64,000 bases of DNA from Streptomyces malaysiensis subsp. samsunensis (GTDB lineage: Bacteria > Actinomycetota > Actinomycetes > Streptomycetales > Streptomycetaceae): the NCBI RefSeq assembly GCF_024519315.1, contig NZ_JANIIC010000020.1:62001-126000 (forward strand). The letters are read 5' to 3'. The notes beneath the pieces were generated by a model, which saw nothing but the letters and a program-made list of their open reading frames with translations, had not been told where the DNA came from and ran no database searches. Shown piece by piece: positions 48,555 through 58,704 of the stretch. The position numbers were made by a program, and so were the translations under genes. Each line of letters starts with the position of its first letter. The first letter of the stretch is position 1.

Positions 48555-49622
48555 GTGTTGCGGAAGGGGCCTTCGGAAGCGTTCCATCGCGCGGTGCGAT
48601 CCGAATCGAAGAGCTCCGCGGCCGACTCCTCGACGACGGCGGGGCAGCCGCCCCCGTCGTCGCCGGAGGCCGCTTCCGCAGACCGGGCGGCCCGGCGGGC
48701 CGTCACCGTCTTCCCCCTCCTGGTCCTCGCCGCGGGCGCGGCGGGCCTCGGCACCCCCGGCACCTTCAGCGGCTGGGCGCCGAATGTGCCCTATCTGCTC
48801 GGCGTGATCATGTTCTGCATGGGGCTCACCATGACCCCGCAGGACTTCTCCGGTGTGGTCAAGCGGCCGTGGGCGGTGGCGCTCGGGCTGGTCGCGCACT
48901 ATGTGATCATGCCGGGGCTGGGATGGCTGATCGCCAACGCCCTCGGGCTCTCACCGCAGTTGGCGGCCGGAGTGATCCTGGTCGGCTGTGCGCCGAGCGG
49001 CACGGCCTCGAATGTGGTGACGTATCTGGCGCGTGGCGATGTGGCGCTCTCGGTGTCGGTCGCCACCGTCTCCACGGTGCTCGCGCCGCTGGTCACCCCG
49101 CCGCTGACGCTGCTGCTTGCCGGGGAGTTCCTGCCGGTGGACGCGGGGTCGATGGTCACCGACATCCTCAAGACCGTCCTGCTGCCGGTGGTCGGCGGGC
49201 TGGTGGTCCGGCTGGTGGCCGGGCGGTTCATCCACCGGCTGCTGGGGCTGCTGCCCTGGCTGTCAGCCGTCACCATCGGCGTGATCGTCGCGGTCGTGGT
49301 GGCCGCCAGCGCGGACGCCATCAAGTCGGCGGCGGCGCTGGTGCTGCTCGCGGTGGTGCTCCACAACGGGCTCGGCCTGGCGCTGGGATACGGGGCCGGA
49401 AAGGTGGCCCGGCTGGGCGCGCCCGCCAGCCGGGCCATGGCCTTCGAGGTCGGCATGCAGAACTCCGGACTCGCCGCCTCCCTGGCCGCCGCCCACTTCA
49501 GCCCGCTGGCCGCGCTCCCGGCCGCCGTGTTCTCCGTCTGGCACAACGTCTCGGGAGCGCTGGTGGCGGCCTGGATGTCGTACCGGGCCCGCGGGGCGGA
49601 GAAGGGGGCGGCCACCGGCTGA
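48555..49622 (+). CDS. Bile-acid:Na+ symporter family (SBF-like) transporter
   Basis: The 355-residue protein has an N-terminal polar stretch (1-46) followed by about nine to ten helices. The core VILVGCAPSGTASNVVTYLARGDVALSVSVATVS and MAFEVGMQNSGLAASLAAAHF carry the two Na-binding crossover motifs of the bile-acid symporter fold. The family includes bile-acid, pantothenate and organic-anion transporters; bacterial members take up keto or organic acids. Substrate unknown. GTG 48555 is the apparent start. Confidence 0.85.
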   Translation: MLRKGPSEAFHRAVRSESKSSAADSSTTAGQPPPSSPEAASADRAARRAVTVFPLLVLAAGAAGLGTPGTFSGWAPNVPYLLGVIMFCMGLTMTPQDFSGVVKRPWAVALGLVAHYVIMPGLGWLIANALGLSPQLAAGVILVGCAPSGTASNVVTYLARGDVALSVSVATVSTVLAPLVTPPLTLLLAGEFLPVDAGSMVTDILKTVLLPVVGGLVVRLVAGRFIHRLLGLLPWLSAVTIGVIVAVVVAASADAIKSAAALVLLAVVLHNGLGLALGYGAGKVARLGAPASRAMAFEVGMQNSGLAASLAAAHFSPLAALPAAVFSVWHNVSGALVAAWMSYRARGAEKGAATG

Positions 49623-49662
49623 GCGCTCTGCTGGGAGTGCCCTGACCTGCCGTCGAACATCC

Positions 49663-49713
49663 GCGGCGCCATCGTGGCTGGTCGCGCAGTTCCCCGCGCC
49701 CCTACGGGGCGCC
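49663..49713. repeat. Common Streptomyces intergenic repeat with short hairpin
   Basis: The stretch ending in TGGTCGCGCAGTTCCCCGCG followed by CCCCTACGGGGCGCC is a type seen downstream of many Streptomyces genes. The core GCGCCCC-TAC-GGGGCGC (49696-49712) is a 7-bp hairpin that may terminate argR, which ends at 49714. Confidence 0.55.
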
Positions 49714-50265
49714 TTAGCGCTCCTTCTGGGCCAGCCGCAGCAGATGGTCCGCGAGCGGCTGGCCCCCCTCCGGATCGCGGCTGATCAGCAGCAGCGTGTC
49801 GTCGCCCGCGATGGTGCCGAGGATGTCGTGCAGCTCCGCCGAGTCGATGGCCGAGGCGAGGAACTGGGCGGCGCCCGGCGGAGTGCGCAGCACCACGAGG
49901 TTGGCCGAAGCCTCCGCCGAGATCAGCAGCTCACCCGCCAGCCGGGCCATCCGCGCCTCGCTCGCCGACTCGCCGAGCGGGGCGCGCGGCGTGCGGTCGC
50001 CGCCCTCGCTCGGCACCGCGTAGATCAGCTCACCGCCGGTGTTGCGGATCTTCACCGCGCCCAGCTCGTCCAGGTCCCGGGAGAGCGTCGCCTGGGTGAC
50101 GGTGAGCCCGTCGTCGGCGAGCAGCTTGGCGAGCTGGCTCTGGGAGCGGACCGCCTGCCGGTTCAGGATGTCCACGATCCGGCGGTGGCGTGCGGTGCGG
50201 GTCTGCGGCACGGCCTGTCCGCCGTGGTTGGCGTCCTGCGCGTCGGTGTGCTGCGCCTCGGTCAT
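49714..50265 (-). CDS. argR: Arginine repressor
   Basis: The 183-residue protein has the winged HTH (about 25-95; RRIVDILNRQAVRSQSQLAKLL, VTQATLSRDLDELGAVK) and the C-terminal hexamerisation and arginine-binding domain (AIDSAELHDILGTIAGDDTLLL, with the Ala-Asp-Asp-type arginine-binding motif as GDD). With arginine bound it represses arg genes at ARG boxes. Last gene of argC-J-B-D-R, 8 bp after argD. N-terminal 20 residues are disordered. Confidence 0.95.
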   Translation of the reverse strand: MTEAQHTDAQDANHGGQAVPQTRTARHRRIVDILNRQAVRSQSQLAKLLADDGLTVTQATLSRDLDELGAVKIRNTGGELIYAVPSEGGDRTPRAPLGESASEARMARLAGELLISAEASANLVVLRTPPGAAQFLASAIDSAELHDILGTIAGDDTLLLISRDPEGGQPLADHLLRLAQKER

Positions 50266-50273
50266 CGGTGTCG

Positions 50274-51476
50274 TCAGTCTCCGGCTCGTCGTTCCCCGTC
50301 ACCCTCGTATGCGGCGTCCAGGACCGCGGGCAGCTCCCGGAGGAAGGTCTCCACCTCCTCGTCGGTGATGACGAGCGGCGGGGCGAGCCGGACCACATCC
50401 GGCGCGACCGCGTTCACCAGGAGTCCCGCGTCCTGAGCCGCCTTCTGCACCTGCGGCGCGAGGGACTCTGTGAGCACGATACCGAGCAGCAGCCCGGCGC
50501 CGCGGACCCGGGCGACCGCTGCGTGGTCGAGCGATTCGATTCCGTTACGCAGCCGCTCCCCCGCCCGCTTGACCCGGTCCAGGATGCCGTCGGCGGCGAG
50601 CGTGTCCAGGACGGCGAGAGCGGCGGCGCAGGCGACGGGGTTTCCGCCGAAGGTGGATCCGTGCTGACCGGGGGTCAGCAGCTCGGCCGCGGGTCCGAAG
50701 GCGATGGTGGCGCCGATGGGCAGCCCGGCGCCGAGCCCCTTGGCGAGGGTGACGACATCGGGCTCGACGCCCTGCGCCTGGTGCTCGAACCAGTGGCCGG
50801 TCCGCCCGATCCCGGTCTGGATCTCGTCGAGCACCAGCAGGGTGCCGGTGGCCCGGGTGATCTCCCGCGCCGCCGCCAGATAGCCGGCCGGCGGCACGAC
50901 CACGCCGTTCTCGCCCTGGATGGGCTCCACGATGACGAAGGCGGTGTCGGTGGTGACGGCCGCGCGCAGCGCCGCCACGTCCCCGTACGGCACATGGGTC
51001 ACCTCGCCGGGCAGCGGACGGAAGGGCTCCTGCTTGCCGGGCTGGCCGGTCAGCGCCAGCGCGCCCATGGTGCGGCCGTGGAAGCCGCCGGTGGTGGCCA
51101 CCATATGGGTGCGCCCGGTGCGCCGCCCGATCTTGAAGGCGGCCTCGACCGCCTCCGCGCCGGAGTTGGAGAAGTACACGCGCCCGGAGCGGCCGAAGAG
51201 CTGGAGGAGCCGCTCGGCCAGCGCCACCGGGGGCTCGGCGACGAAGAGGTTGGAGACATGGCCGAGCGTGGCGACCTGGTGGGAGACGGCCCGTACGACG
51301 GCGGGGTGGGCATGGCCGAGGGAGTTCACCGCGATACCGCCGACGAAGTCGAGGTACTCCTTGCCGTCCGCGTCCCAGACCTTGGTGCCCTCGCCGTGGG
51401 TGAGCGGGATACGGGGGGTGCCGTAGTTGTCCATGAGCGCCCCCTCCCAGCGCCGCTTCAGCTCCGCGTTGCTCAC
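50274..51476 (-). CDS. argD: Acetylornithine aminotransferase
   Basis: This 400-residue fold-type I PLP enzyme has the PLP lysine in TLAKGLGAGLPIGA, LVLDEIQTGIGRTG, YFSNSGAEAVEAAFK and NSLGHAHPAVV. It converts N-acetylglutamate semialdehyde to N-acetylornithine, and in some species succinyl-diaminopimelate. Its start overlaps the argB stop by 4 bp. Confidence 0.95.
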   Translation of the reverse strand: MSNAELKRRWEGALMDNYGTPRIPLTHGEGTKVWDADGKEYLDFVGGIAVNSLGHAHPAVVRAVSHQVATLGHVSNLFVAEPPVALAERLLQLFGRSGRVYFSNSGAEAVEAAFKIGRRTGRTHMVATTGGFHGRTMGALALTGQPGKQEPFRPLPGEVTHVPYGDVAALRAAVTTDTAFVIVEPIQGENGVVVPPAGYLAAAREITRATGTLLVLDEIQTGIGRTGHWFEHQAQGVEPDVVTLAKGLGAGLPIGATIAFGPAAELLTPGQHGSTFGGNPVACAAALAVLDTLAADGILDRVKRAGERLRNGIESLDHAAVARVRGAGLLLGIVLTESLAPQVQKAAQDAGLLVNAVAPDVVRLAPPLVITDEEVETFLRELPAVLDAAYEGDGERRAGD

Positions 51477-52438
51477 TGGTCCTCCCCCTTGTCGCCCTGG
51501 TTGCCCTTGTCGTCGATCACGGTCCCGTCCGGCAGGACCATCGTGCCGATGCCCTCGTCGGTGAAGATCTCCAGCAGGATGGAGTGCGGTACGCGTCCGT
51601 CGAGGACACGGGCGGTGGTGACCCCGTGGCGCACGGCGTACAGACAGCCCTCCATCTTCGGCACCATGCCGCTGGCCAGATCCGGCAGCAGCTTCTCCAG
51701 CTGGCTCGCGGTGAGCTTGCTGATCACCTCGTCGCTGCTGGGCCAGTCGGCGTAGAGGCCCTCGACATCGGTGAGCACCATCAGCGTCTCGGCGCCCAGC
51801 GCGACGGCGAGGGCGGCAGCGGCCGTGTCGGCGTTGACGTTGTAGACATGGCCATCATCGGCGCTGCGGGCGATGGAGGAGACGACCGGGATACGGCCGT
51901 CGTCCAGCAGGGCCCGGACCGCGCCGGTGTCGAGGTCGGTGATCCGGCCGACCCGGCCGATGTCCACCCGCTCGCCGTCGATCTCGGCGAAGTGCTTGGT
52001 GGCGGACATCAGATGGGCGTCCTCGCCGGTCATGCCGACGGCCAGCGGGCCGTGCCGGTTGAGCAGCCCGACCAGTTCGCGCTGGACCTGTCCGGCCAGC
52101 ACCATCCGTACGACGTCCATGGCCTCGTCGGTGGTGACCCGCAGCCCGGCCTTGAACTCGCTCACCAGACCGTGCCGGTCCAGCTGTGCGCTGATCTGGG
52201 GGCCGCCGCCGTGGACCACGACCGGGCGCAGACCCGCATGGCGCAGGAAGACGACGTCCTGGGCGAAGGCGGCCTTCAGCTCGTCGTCGACCATGGCGTT
52301 GCCGCCGAATTTGATCACCACGGTCTTGCCGTGGTGCCGGGTCAGCCAGGGCAGCGCCTCGATGAGGATGTGGGCCTTGGGCAGGGCGGTGTGTTTACGG
52401 GCGGACTGTTTTCGCCCATCTGAGTGATTGACCGTCAT
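51473..52438 (-). CDS. argB: Acetylglutamate kinase
   Basis: The 321-residue amino-acid-kinase protein has KFGGNAMVDDELK, VVVHGGGPQIS, VGMTGEDAHLM and YNVNADTAAAALAVALGA. N-acetylglutamate is phosphorylated at the gamma carboxylate, the step usually feedback-inhibited by arginine; the N-terminal helix (about 15-30, ARKHTALPKAHILIEALPWL) typical of arginine-sensitive hexameric enzymes is present. Start ATG 52438. A 161-bp gap separates it from argJ; no extra gene is seen there. Confidence 0.95.
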   Translation of the reverse strand: MTVNHSDGRKQSARKHTALPKAHILIEALPWLTRHHGKTVVIKFGGNAMVDDELKAAFAQDVVFLRHAGLRPVVVHGGGPQISAQLDRHGLVSEFKAGLRVTTDEAMDVVRMVLAGQVQRELVGLLNRHGPLAVGMTGEDAHLMSATKHFAEIDGERVDIGRVGRITDLDTGAVRALLDDGRIPVVSSIARSADDGHVYNVNADTAAAALAVALGAETLMVLTDVEGLYADWPSSDEVISKLTASQLEKLLPDLASGMVPKMEGCLYAVRHGVTTARVLDGRVPHSILLEIFTDEGIGTMVLPDGTVIDDKGNQGDKGEDQ

Positions 52439-52599
52439 ATCCGACTTCCGGAAGCCTTTCGTTTCAGCCGCCGGGCGGGCGGTGCTGGCCTGTGGAGGCG
52501 ACGTAAGACCTGTCTCGGATGGGTCCGAGCGGGCGGTCGCCGGTGAAGCAGGAACCCTCGTCGGCGACGGCGGGGACCCGCGACAACCAAGCGGGCACG

Positions 52600-53754
52600 T
52601 CAAGAGGAGTAGGCGCTGTTCTCGTGGACGTAGTCGGCCGTCAGGTCGTTCGCCCAAATCACCGCAGACTCGCTGCCTGCCGCGAGGTCCGCGGTAATCC
52701 GGACCTCGCGGTAGCGCATGTCGACCAGCTCGCGGTCCTCGCCCACCGAGCCGTTCTTGCACACCCAGACGTCGTTGATCGCGACGTTGAGCTGGTCCGG
52801 TTCGAAGGCGGCGGAGGTGGTGCCGATCGCGGAGAGCACCCGGCCCCAGTTGGGGTCCTCACCGTGGACGGCGCACTTGAGGAGGTTGTTACGGGCGATG
52901 GAGCGGCCCACCTCCACCGCGTCGTCCTCGGTGGCCGCGCCCACGACCTCGATCCGGATGTCCTTGGAGGCGCCCTCGGCGTCCCCGATCAGCTGACGGG
53001 CGAGATCGGCACAGACCTCGCGGACCGCTTCGGCGAACTCCGCGGCGTCGGGCGCGACACCGGAGGCGCCGGAGGCCATCAGCAGCACCATGTCGTTGGT
53101 GGACATGCAGCCGTCGGAGTCGATCCGGTCGAAGGTGGTGCGGGTGGCGGCGCGCAGCGCGGTGTCGAGTCCGGGGCCGTCCACATCGGCGTCGGTGGTG
53201 AGGACGACGAGCATGGTGGCCAGGCCCGGGGCCAGCATCCCGGCGCCCTTGGCCATACCGCCCACGGTCCAGCCGGCGGGGCTCTGCGCGACGGCCGTCT
53301 TGTGGACGGTGTCGGTGGTCTTGATGGCGATCGCGGCCTTCTCGCCGCCGTGCGGGGAGAGCGCCTCGGCGGCCTTGCCGACCCCGGACAGCACCGCGTC
53401 CATGGGCAGCCGGAGGCCGATGAGCCCGGTGGAGGCGATGGCGATCTCGCCCGCGCTGTGGCCGAGGACCTCCGCGGTCTTCTCGGCGGTGGCGTGGGCG
53501 TCCTGGAAGCCCAGCGGGCCGGTGCAGGCGTTGGCGCCACCGGAGTTGAGGACGACGGCCGAGACCTGACCCCCCTTGAGGACCTGCTCGGACCACAGGA
53601 CGGGGGCGGCCTTGACGCGGTTGGAGGTGAAGACGGCCGCGGCGGCGAGGCTCGGGCCGGTGTTCACGACGAGTGCGAGGTCGGGGTTGCCGTTCTCCTT
53701 GATCCCTGCCGCGACGCCGGAGGCCGTGAAGCCTTGGGCTGCCGTAACGCTCAT
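52600..53754 (-). CDS. argJ: Ornithine acetyltransferase / acetylglutamate synthase
   Basis: The 384-residue bifunctional enzyme matures by self-cleavage before the Thr nucleophile in MLAPGLATMLVVLTTDA (the Thr in L-A-T-M-L). Other blocks are VLNSGGANACTG and TDGDMSTND-like SDGCMSTNDMVLL. It recycles the acetyl group from acetylornithine to glutamate. Its start overlaps the argC stop by 4 bp (ATGA). Confidence 0.95.
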   Translation of the reverse strand: MSVTAAQGFTASGVAAGIKENGNPDLALVVNTGPSLAAAAVFTSNRVKAAPVLWSEQVLKGGQVSAVVLNSGGANACTGPLGFQDAHATAEKTAEVLGHSAGEIAIASTGLIGLRLPMDAVLSGVGKAAEALSPHGGEKAAIAIKTTDTVHKTAVAQSPAGWTVGGMAKGAGMLAPGLATMLVVLTTDADVDGPGLDTALRAATRTTFDRIDSDGCMSTNDMVLLMASGASGVAPDAAEFAEAVREVCADLARQLIGDAEGASKDIRIEVVGAATEDDAVEVGRSIARNNLLKCAVHGEDPNWGRVLSAIGTTSAAFEPDQLNVAINDVWVCKNGSVGEDRELVDMRYREVRITADLAAGSESAVIWANDLTADYVHENSAYSS

Positions 53755-54779
53755 GGAGCGACTCCGATCGTGGAAAGTCCCAGCTCCTCGGGGAGGCCGA
53801 GGGCGATGTTCATGCTCTGCACCGCGCCGCCGGCGGTGCCCTTGGTGAGGTTGTCGATGGCGCTGATCACGATGGCGCGGCCGGCCGCCTCGTCATGGGC
53901 GACCTGGAGCAGCGCGGCGTTGGATCCGTGGACGGCGGCGGTGGAGGGCCACTGGCCCTCGGGGAGGAGGGTGACGAACGGCTCGTCCCGCAGCGCCTTG
54001 TCGTACACGGCCCGCAGGCTCTCCCCGGTCACCCTGGGCCTGGCCTTGGCGCTGCATGTGGCGAGGATGCCGCGGGGCATCGGGGCGAGGGTCGGGGTGA
54101 AGGAGACCGAGATCCGCTCCCCCGCGGCGGCGGACAGGTTCTGGATCATCTCGGGGGTGTGGCGGTGGCCGCCGCCGACGCCGTACGGGCTCATGGAACC
54201 CATGACCTCGCTGCCCAGCAGATGCGGTTTGGGCGCCTTGCCCGCGCCCGAGGTCCCGGAGGCGGCGACGATCACCGCCTCGGGCTCCAGCAGTCCGGCC
54301 GCGTACGCCGGGAAGAGTGCGAGGGAGACGGCGGTGGGGTAGCAGCCGGGAACCGCCACGCGCCGGGTCCCTTCCAGCGCGGCGCGGGCCCCGGGGAGTT
54401 CGGGGAGGCCATAGGGCCAGGTGCCGGCGTGCGGCGAACCGTAGAACCTCTCCCAGTCCGCCGCGTCCGTCAGCCGGAAGTCGGCGCCGCAGTCGATGAC
54501 CAGGACCTGGTCGCCGAGTTGCTCGGCCACGGCGGCGGACTGCCCGTGCGGCAGCGCCAGGAAGACCACGTCATGCCCGGCCAGGGCCTCCGCGGTGGTG
54601 GGCTCCAGCACTCGTCCGGCGAGCGGGAGCAGATGGGGCTGTAGTCCGGCGAGTGGCTGCCCGGCGTTGGAGTTGCCGGTCAGGGTGCCGATCTCGACCT
54701 CGGGGTGGGCGAGCAGCAGCCGCAGCAGCTCCCCGCCCGCGTATCCGCTCGCTCCTGCCACCGCAGCACGTATGGCCAT
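53751..54779 (-). CDS. argC: N-acetyl-gamma-glutamyl-phosphate reductase
   Basis: The 342-residue dehydrogenase has the NADP-binding start AGASGYAGGELLRLL and catalytic Cys in RVAVPGCYPTAVSLALF; the KPHLLGSEVMGSMSPYGVGGGHRHTPE-type segment carries the active-site His. It reduces acetylglutamyl phosphate to the semialdehyde. First gene of the arg operon, with paired ARG boxes about 26 bp upstream of its start. Confidence 0.95.
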   Translation of the reverse strand: MAIRAAVAGASGYAGGELLRLLLAHPEVEIGTLTGNSNAGQPLAGLQPHLLPLAGRVLEPTTAEALAGHDVVFLALPHGQSAAVAEQLGDQVLVIDCGADFRLTDAADWERFYGSPHAGTWPYGLPELPGARAALEGTRRVAVPGCYPTAVSLALFPAYAAGLLEPEAVIVAASGTSGAGKAPKPHLLGSEVMGSMSPYGVGGGHRHTPEMIQNLSAAAGERISVSFTPTLAPMPRGILATCSAKARPRVTGESLRAVYDKALRDEPFVTLLPEGQWPSTAAVHGSNAALLQVAHDEAAGRAIVISAIDNLTKGTAGGAVQSMNIALGLPEELGLSTIGVAP

Positions 54780-54804
54780 CGCCGTCGTTTCCTCCCTCGG
54801 ATGA

Positions 54805-54840
54805 TGGCATGACTATACGGTCGCTTGCAGCTTTATGCAA
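54805..54840 (-). promoter_or_regulatory. Paired ARG boxes upstream of argC
   Basis: TTGCAGCTTTATGCAA (54825-54840) is palindromic at its ends, and TGGCATGACTATACGG (54805-54820) lies exactly 20 bp away, aligning with the argG boxes. ArgR binding here would block the argCJBDR promoter. Confidence 0.8.
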
Positions 54841-54871
54841 TAAGGTCCATGCGATAACGGGCCAAAGGAAA

Positions 54872-54901
54872 CGCCCCGGCCGAGCGGTGCCGGCCGGGGC
54901 G
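54872..54901 (-). terminator. Terminator after icd
   Basis: An 11-bp perfect stem (54872-54882 with 54891-54901) with an 8-base loop lies 24 bp past the icd stop, just ahead of the argC control region. Confidence 0.75.
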
Positions 54902-54924
54902 CTGTGGTGCGCGCACCAGGGGTG

Positions 54925-57144
<2,220 letters not shown>

Positions 57145-57275
57145 CGGGTGCTCCGCTCCACGTCTGCAACATTGCTCGACATCAAGATATCTGGTGCCGT
57201 GCCCTTTCCCGAAAGGACCCTGGGCAGAAGGACGCGTCCTGGTCACGGCCCGCGCCCGGTGGGATCGTCCCGTCC

Positions 57276-57806
57276 ATGCCGACGAATCTGCGGGGCGCGC
57301 GGGTGGTGCTGCGCCCCACCGAACCCTCCGATGTCCCCGCCCTGGCCGCGATCCGCGCCAAGCCCGAGGTGTACGCGCGCTGGCGGGGCGGTGAGGACCT
57401 GGTGGCGGCGGTGCGCGAGGACCTCGCCGAGCCCGGCACCGAGCCGCTGACCATCGAGTACGAGGGCGCAGTGGTCGGCATGATCCAGTGGTCGGCCGAG
57501 ACCGATCCGGACTACCGGCACGCGAGCATCGACATCTATCTGGACCCGGCGGTGCACGGGCGGGGGCTGGGCACCGACGCCGTCCGCACGCTGGCCCGCC
57601 ATCTGATCAGCGACCACGGCCACCACCGGATCGTGATCGACCCGGCCGCGGACAACGCCGCCGCGATCCGCGCGTACGCCAAGGTCGGCTTCCGGCCCGT
57701 GGGCGTCATGCGGTCCTATGAGCGCGGCCCGGACGGCACATGGCACGACGGCCTGCTGATGGATCTGCTGGCCGGGGAGGTCACGGACGCACCACGGGCA
57801 CCGTGA
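57276..57806 (+). CDS. GNAT acetyltransferase (AAC(6')-like)
   Basis: The 176-residue protein has RGARVVLRPTEPSDVPALAAI at the N-terminus, acetyl-CoA loop HGRGLGTDAVRTLARHL and IVIDPAADNAAAIRAYAKVGF, similar to AacA4-type aminoglycoside 6'-N-acetyltransferases. That similarity is a fold-level resemblance; resistance should not be assumed. Divergent from icd. Confidence 0.88.
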   Translation: MPTNLRGARVVLRPTEPSDVPALAAIRAKPEVYARWRGGEDLVAAVREDLAEPGTEPLTIEYEGAVVGMIQWSAETDPDYRHASIDIYLDPAVHGRGLGTDAVRTLARHLISDHGHHRIVIDPAADNAAAIRAYAKVGFRPVGVMRSYERGPDGTWHDGLLMDLLAGEVTDAPRAP

Positions 57807-57839
57807 GCCCTGTGCGCCGAGCCCCTCCGAGCGGTGCCG

Positions 57840-58412
57840 TCACACGCCGTCCACGCGCAGCCGCCACTCGCCCGGCCGACCGGTGAGGGTGACCGTGGAG
57901 AGTGGCCGGATGTCGACGTTCCAGTAGCAGTGCGGCGGCGCCTTGATCGCGTACATCAGGGCGGCGCGGACCACCCCGGGGTCCGCTATCGCGACCATCT
58001 TGGCGTGGTCCTCGGCCGGGCGGGTGTCCAGCCAGCCGCCGATCCGCCTGATGAACGCGTGCAGCGACTCCCCGCCGTGCGGTGCGGAGCGCGGATCGCC
58101 GAGCCAGGCGTCCACCGCCGTGGGTTCACGCGCCATCACATCGGCGAGGGAGCGGCCCGCCCAGCGGCCCATGTCGCAGTCGCGCAGGGCGAGTTGGACG
58201 AGTGGGGTGAAGCCGAGCGCATCGCCGGTCTCCCTGCTGCGCGTCGACGGTGAGCAGTAGCGCAGCTCCGCCGCGGCGAGCGGCAGAAGCCCGGGGGCCG
58301 CGCGTTCGGCGGCGAGCCGGCCCTCCGGATCCAGCGGCCGGTCGTCGCCGAAGCGCTCCCCCAGCCGCGCCGAACTGCGGCCGGCGGCGACCAGAGTCAG
58401 CCGAAACGTCAT
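57840..58412 (-). CDS. Histidine-phosphatase-fold protein lacking catalytic histidines
   Basis: The 190-residue protein follows the phosphoglycerate-mutase-like fold with LRYCSPSTRSRETGDALGF and GRWAGRSLADVM, but the nucleophile motif R-H-G is replaced by VAAGRSSAR and the second catalytic His region reads AIADPGVVRAAL instead of the usual S-H-G-G. Without either histidine it should not act as a phosphohistidine-type phosphatase. It may bind a ligand only. Cobalamin-linked members (CobC) exist in the family, yet no cobalamin gene adjoins this one. Confidence 0.82.
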   Translation of the reverse strand: MTFRLTLVAAGRSSARLGERFGDDRPLDPEGRLAAERAAPGLLPLAAAELRYCSPSTRSRETGDALGFTPLVQLALRDCDMGRWAGRSLADVMAREPTAVDAWLGDPRSAPHGGESLHAFIRRIGGWLDTRPAEDHAKMVAIADPGVVRAALMYAIKAPPHCYWNVDIRPLSTVTLTGRPGEWRLRVDGV

Positions 58413-58704
58413 CCCGGCATCGTACGGTCACGATCGCGGTCAGATGACCCGCTACCGGCGGTAGACCGGACGATCCGGTGTGCGCCGGATCACCCGGGCG
58501 GCTCGAAGCGGCCGTCTCGTGAACACCGTGCGCATCGTGGGTGGCGGCCAGGGGGCGCCCCGAAGGGGCGCGGGGCTGTGTCGATGTGCGGCTCCGCCCC
58601 TTCCCGAAACTGGGGCTCCGCCGCGTGGGGGAGCCGCATATCGTCAGGTGTCGGGAAGGGGAGGGGAGCGGCCCGCCGCAGGCGACAAGCCCCGTCGGGC
58701 ACCC
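58413..58704. repeat. Repeat-rich gap
   Basis: The 292-bp gap contains GGGGCGCCCC-type hairpins near 58555-58575, the 29-bp block shared with 18491 (58594-58622), GGAGCCGCATATCG (58630) and an inverted diverged copy of the 18424 block near 58665-58702. No gene is seen. Confidence 0.6.

Noticed and set aside
57276..57806. Aminoglycoside resistance gene
   Set aside because: Only the general AAC(6')-like GNAT fold is visible; substrate specificity cannot be inferred from that.
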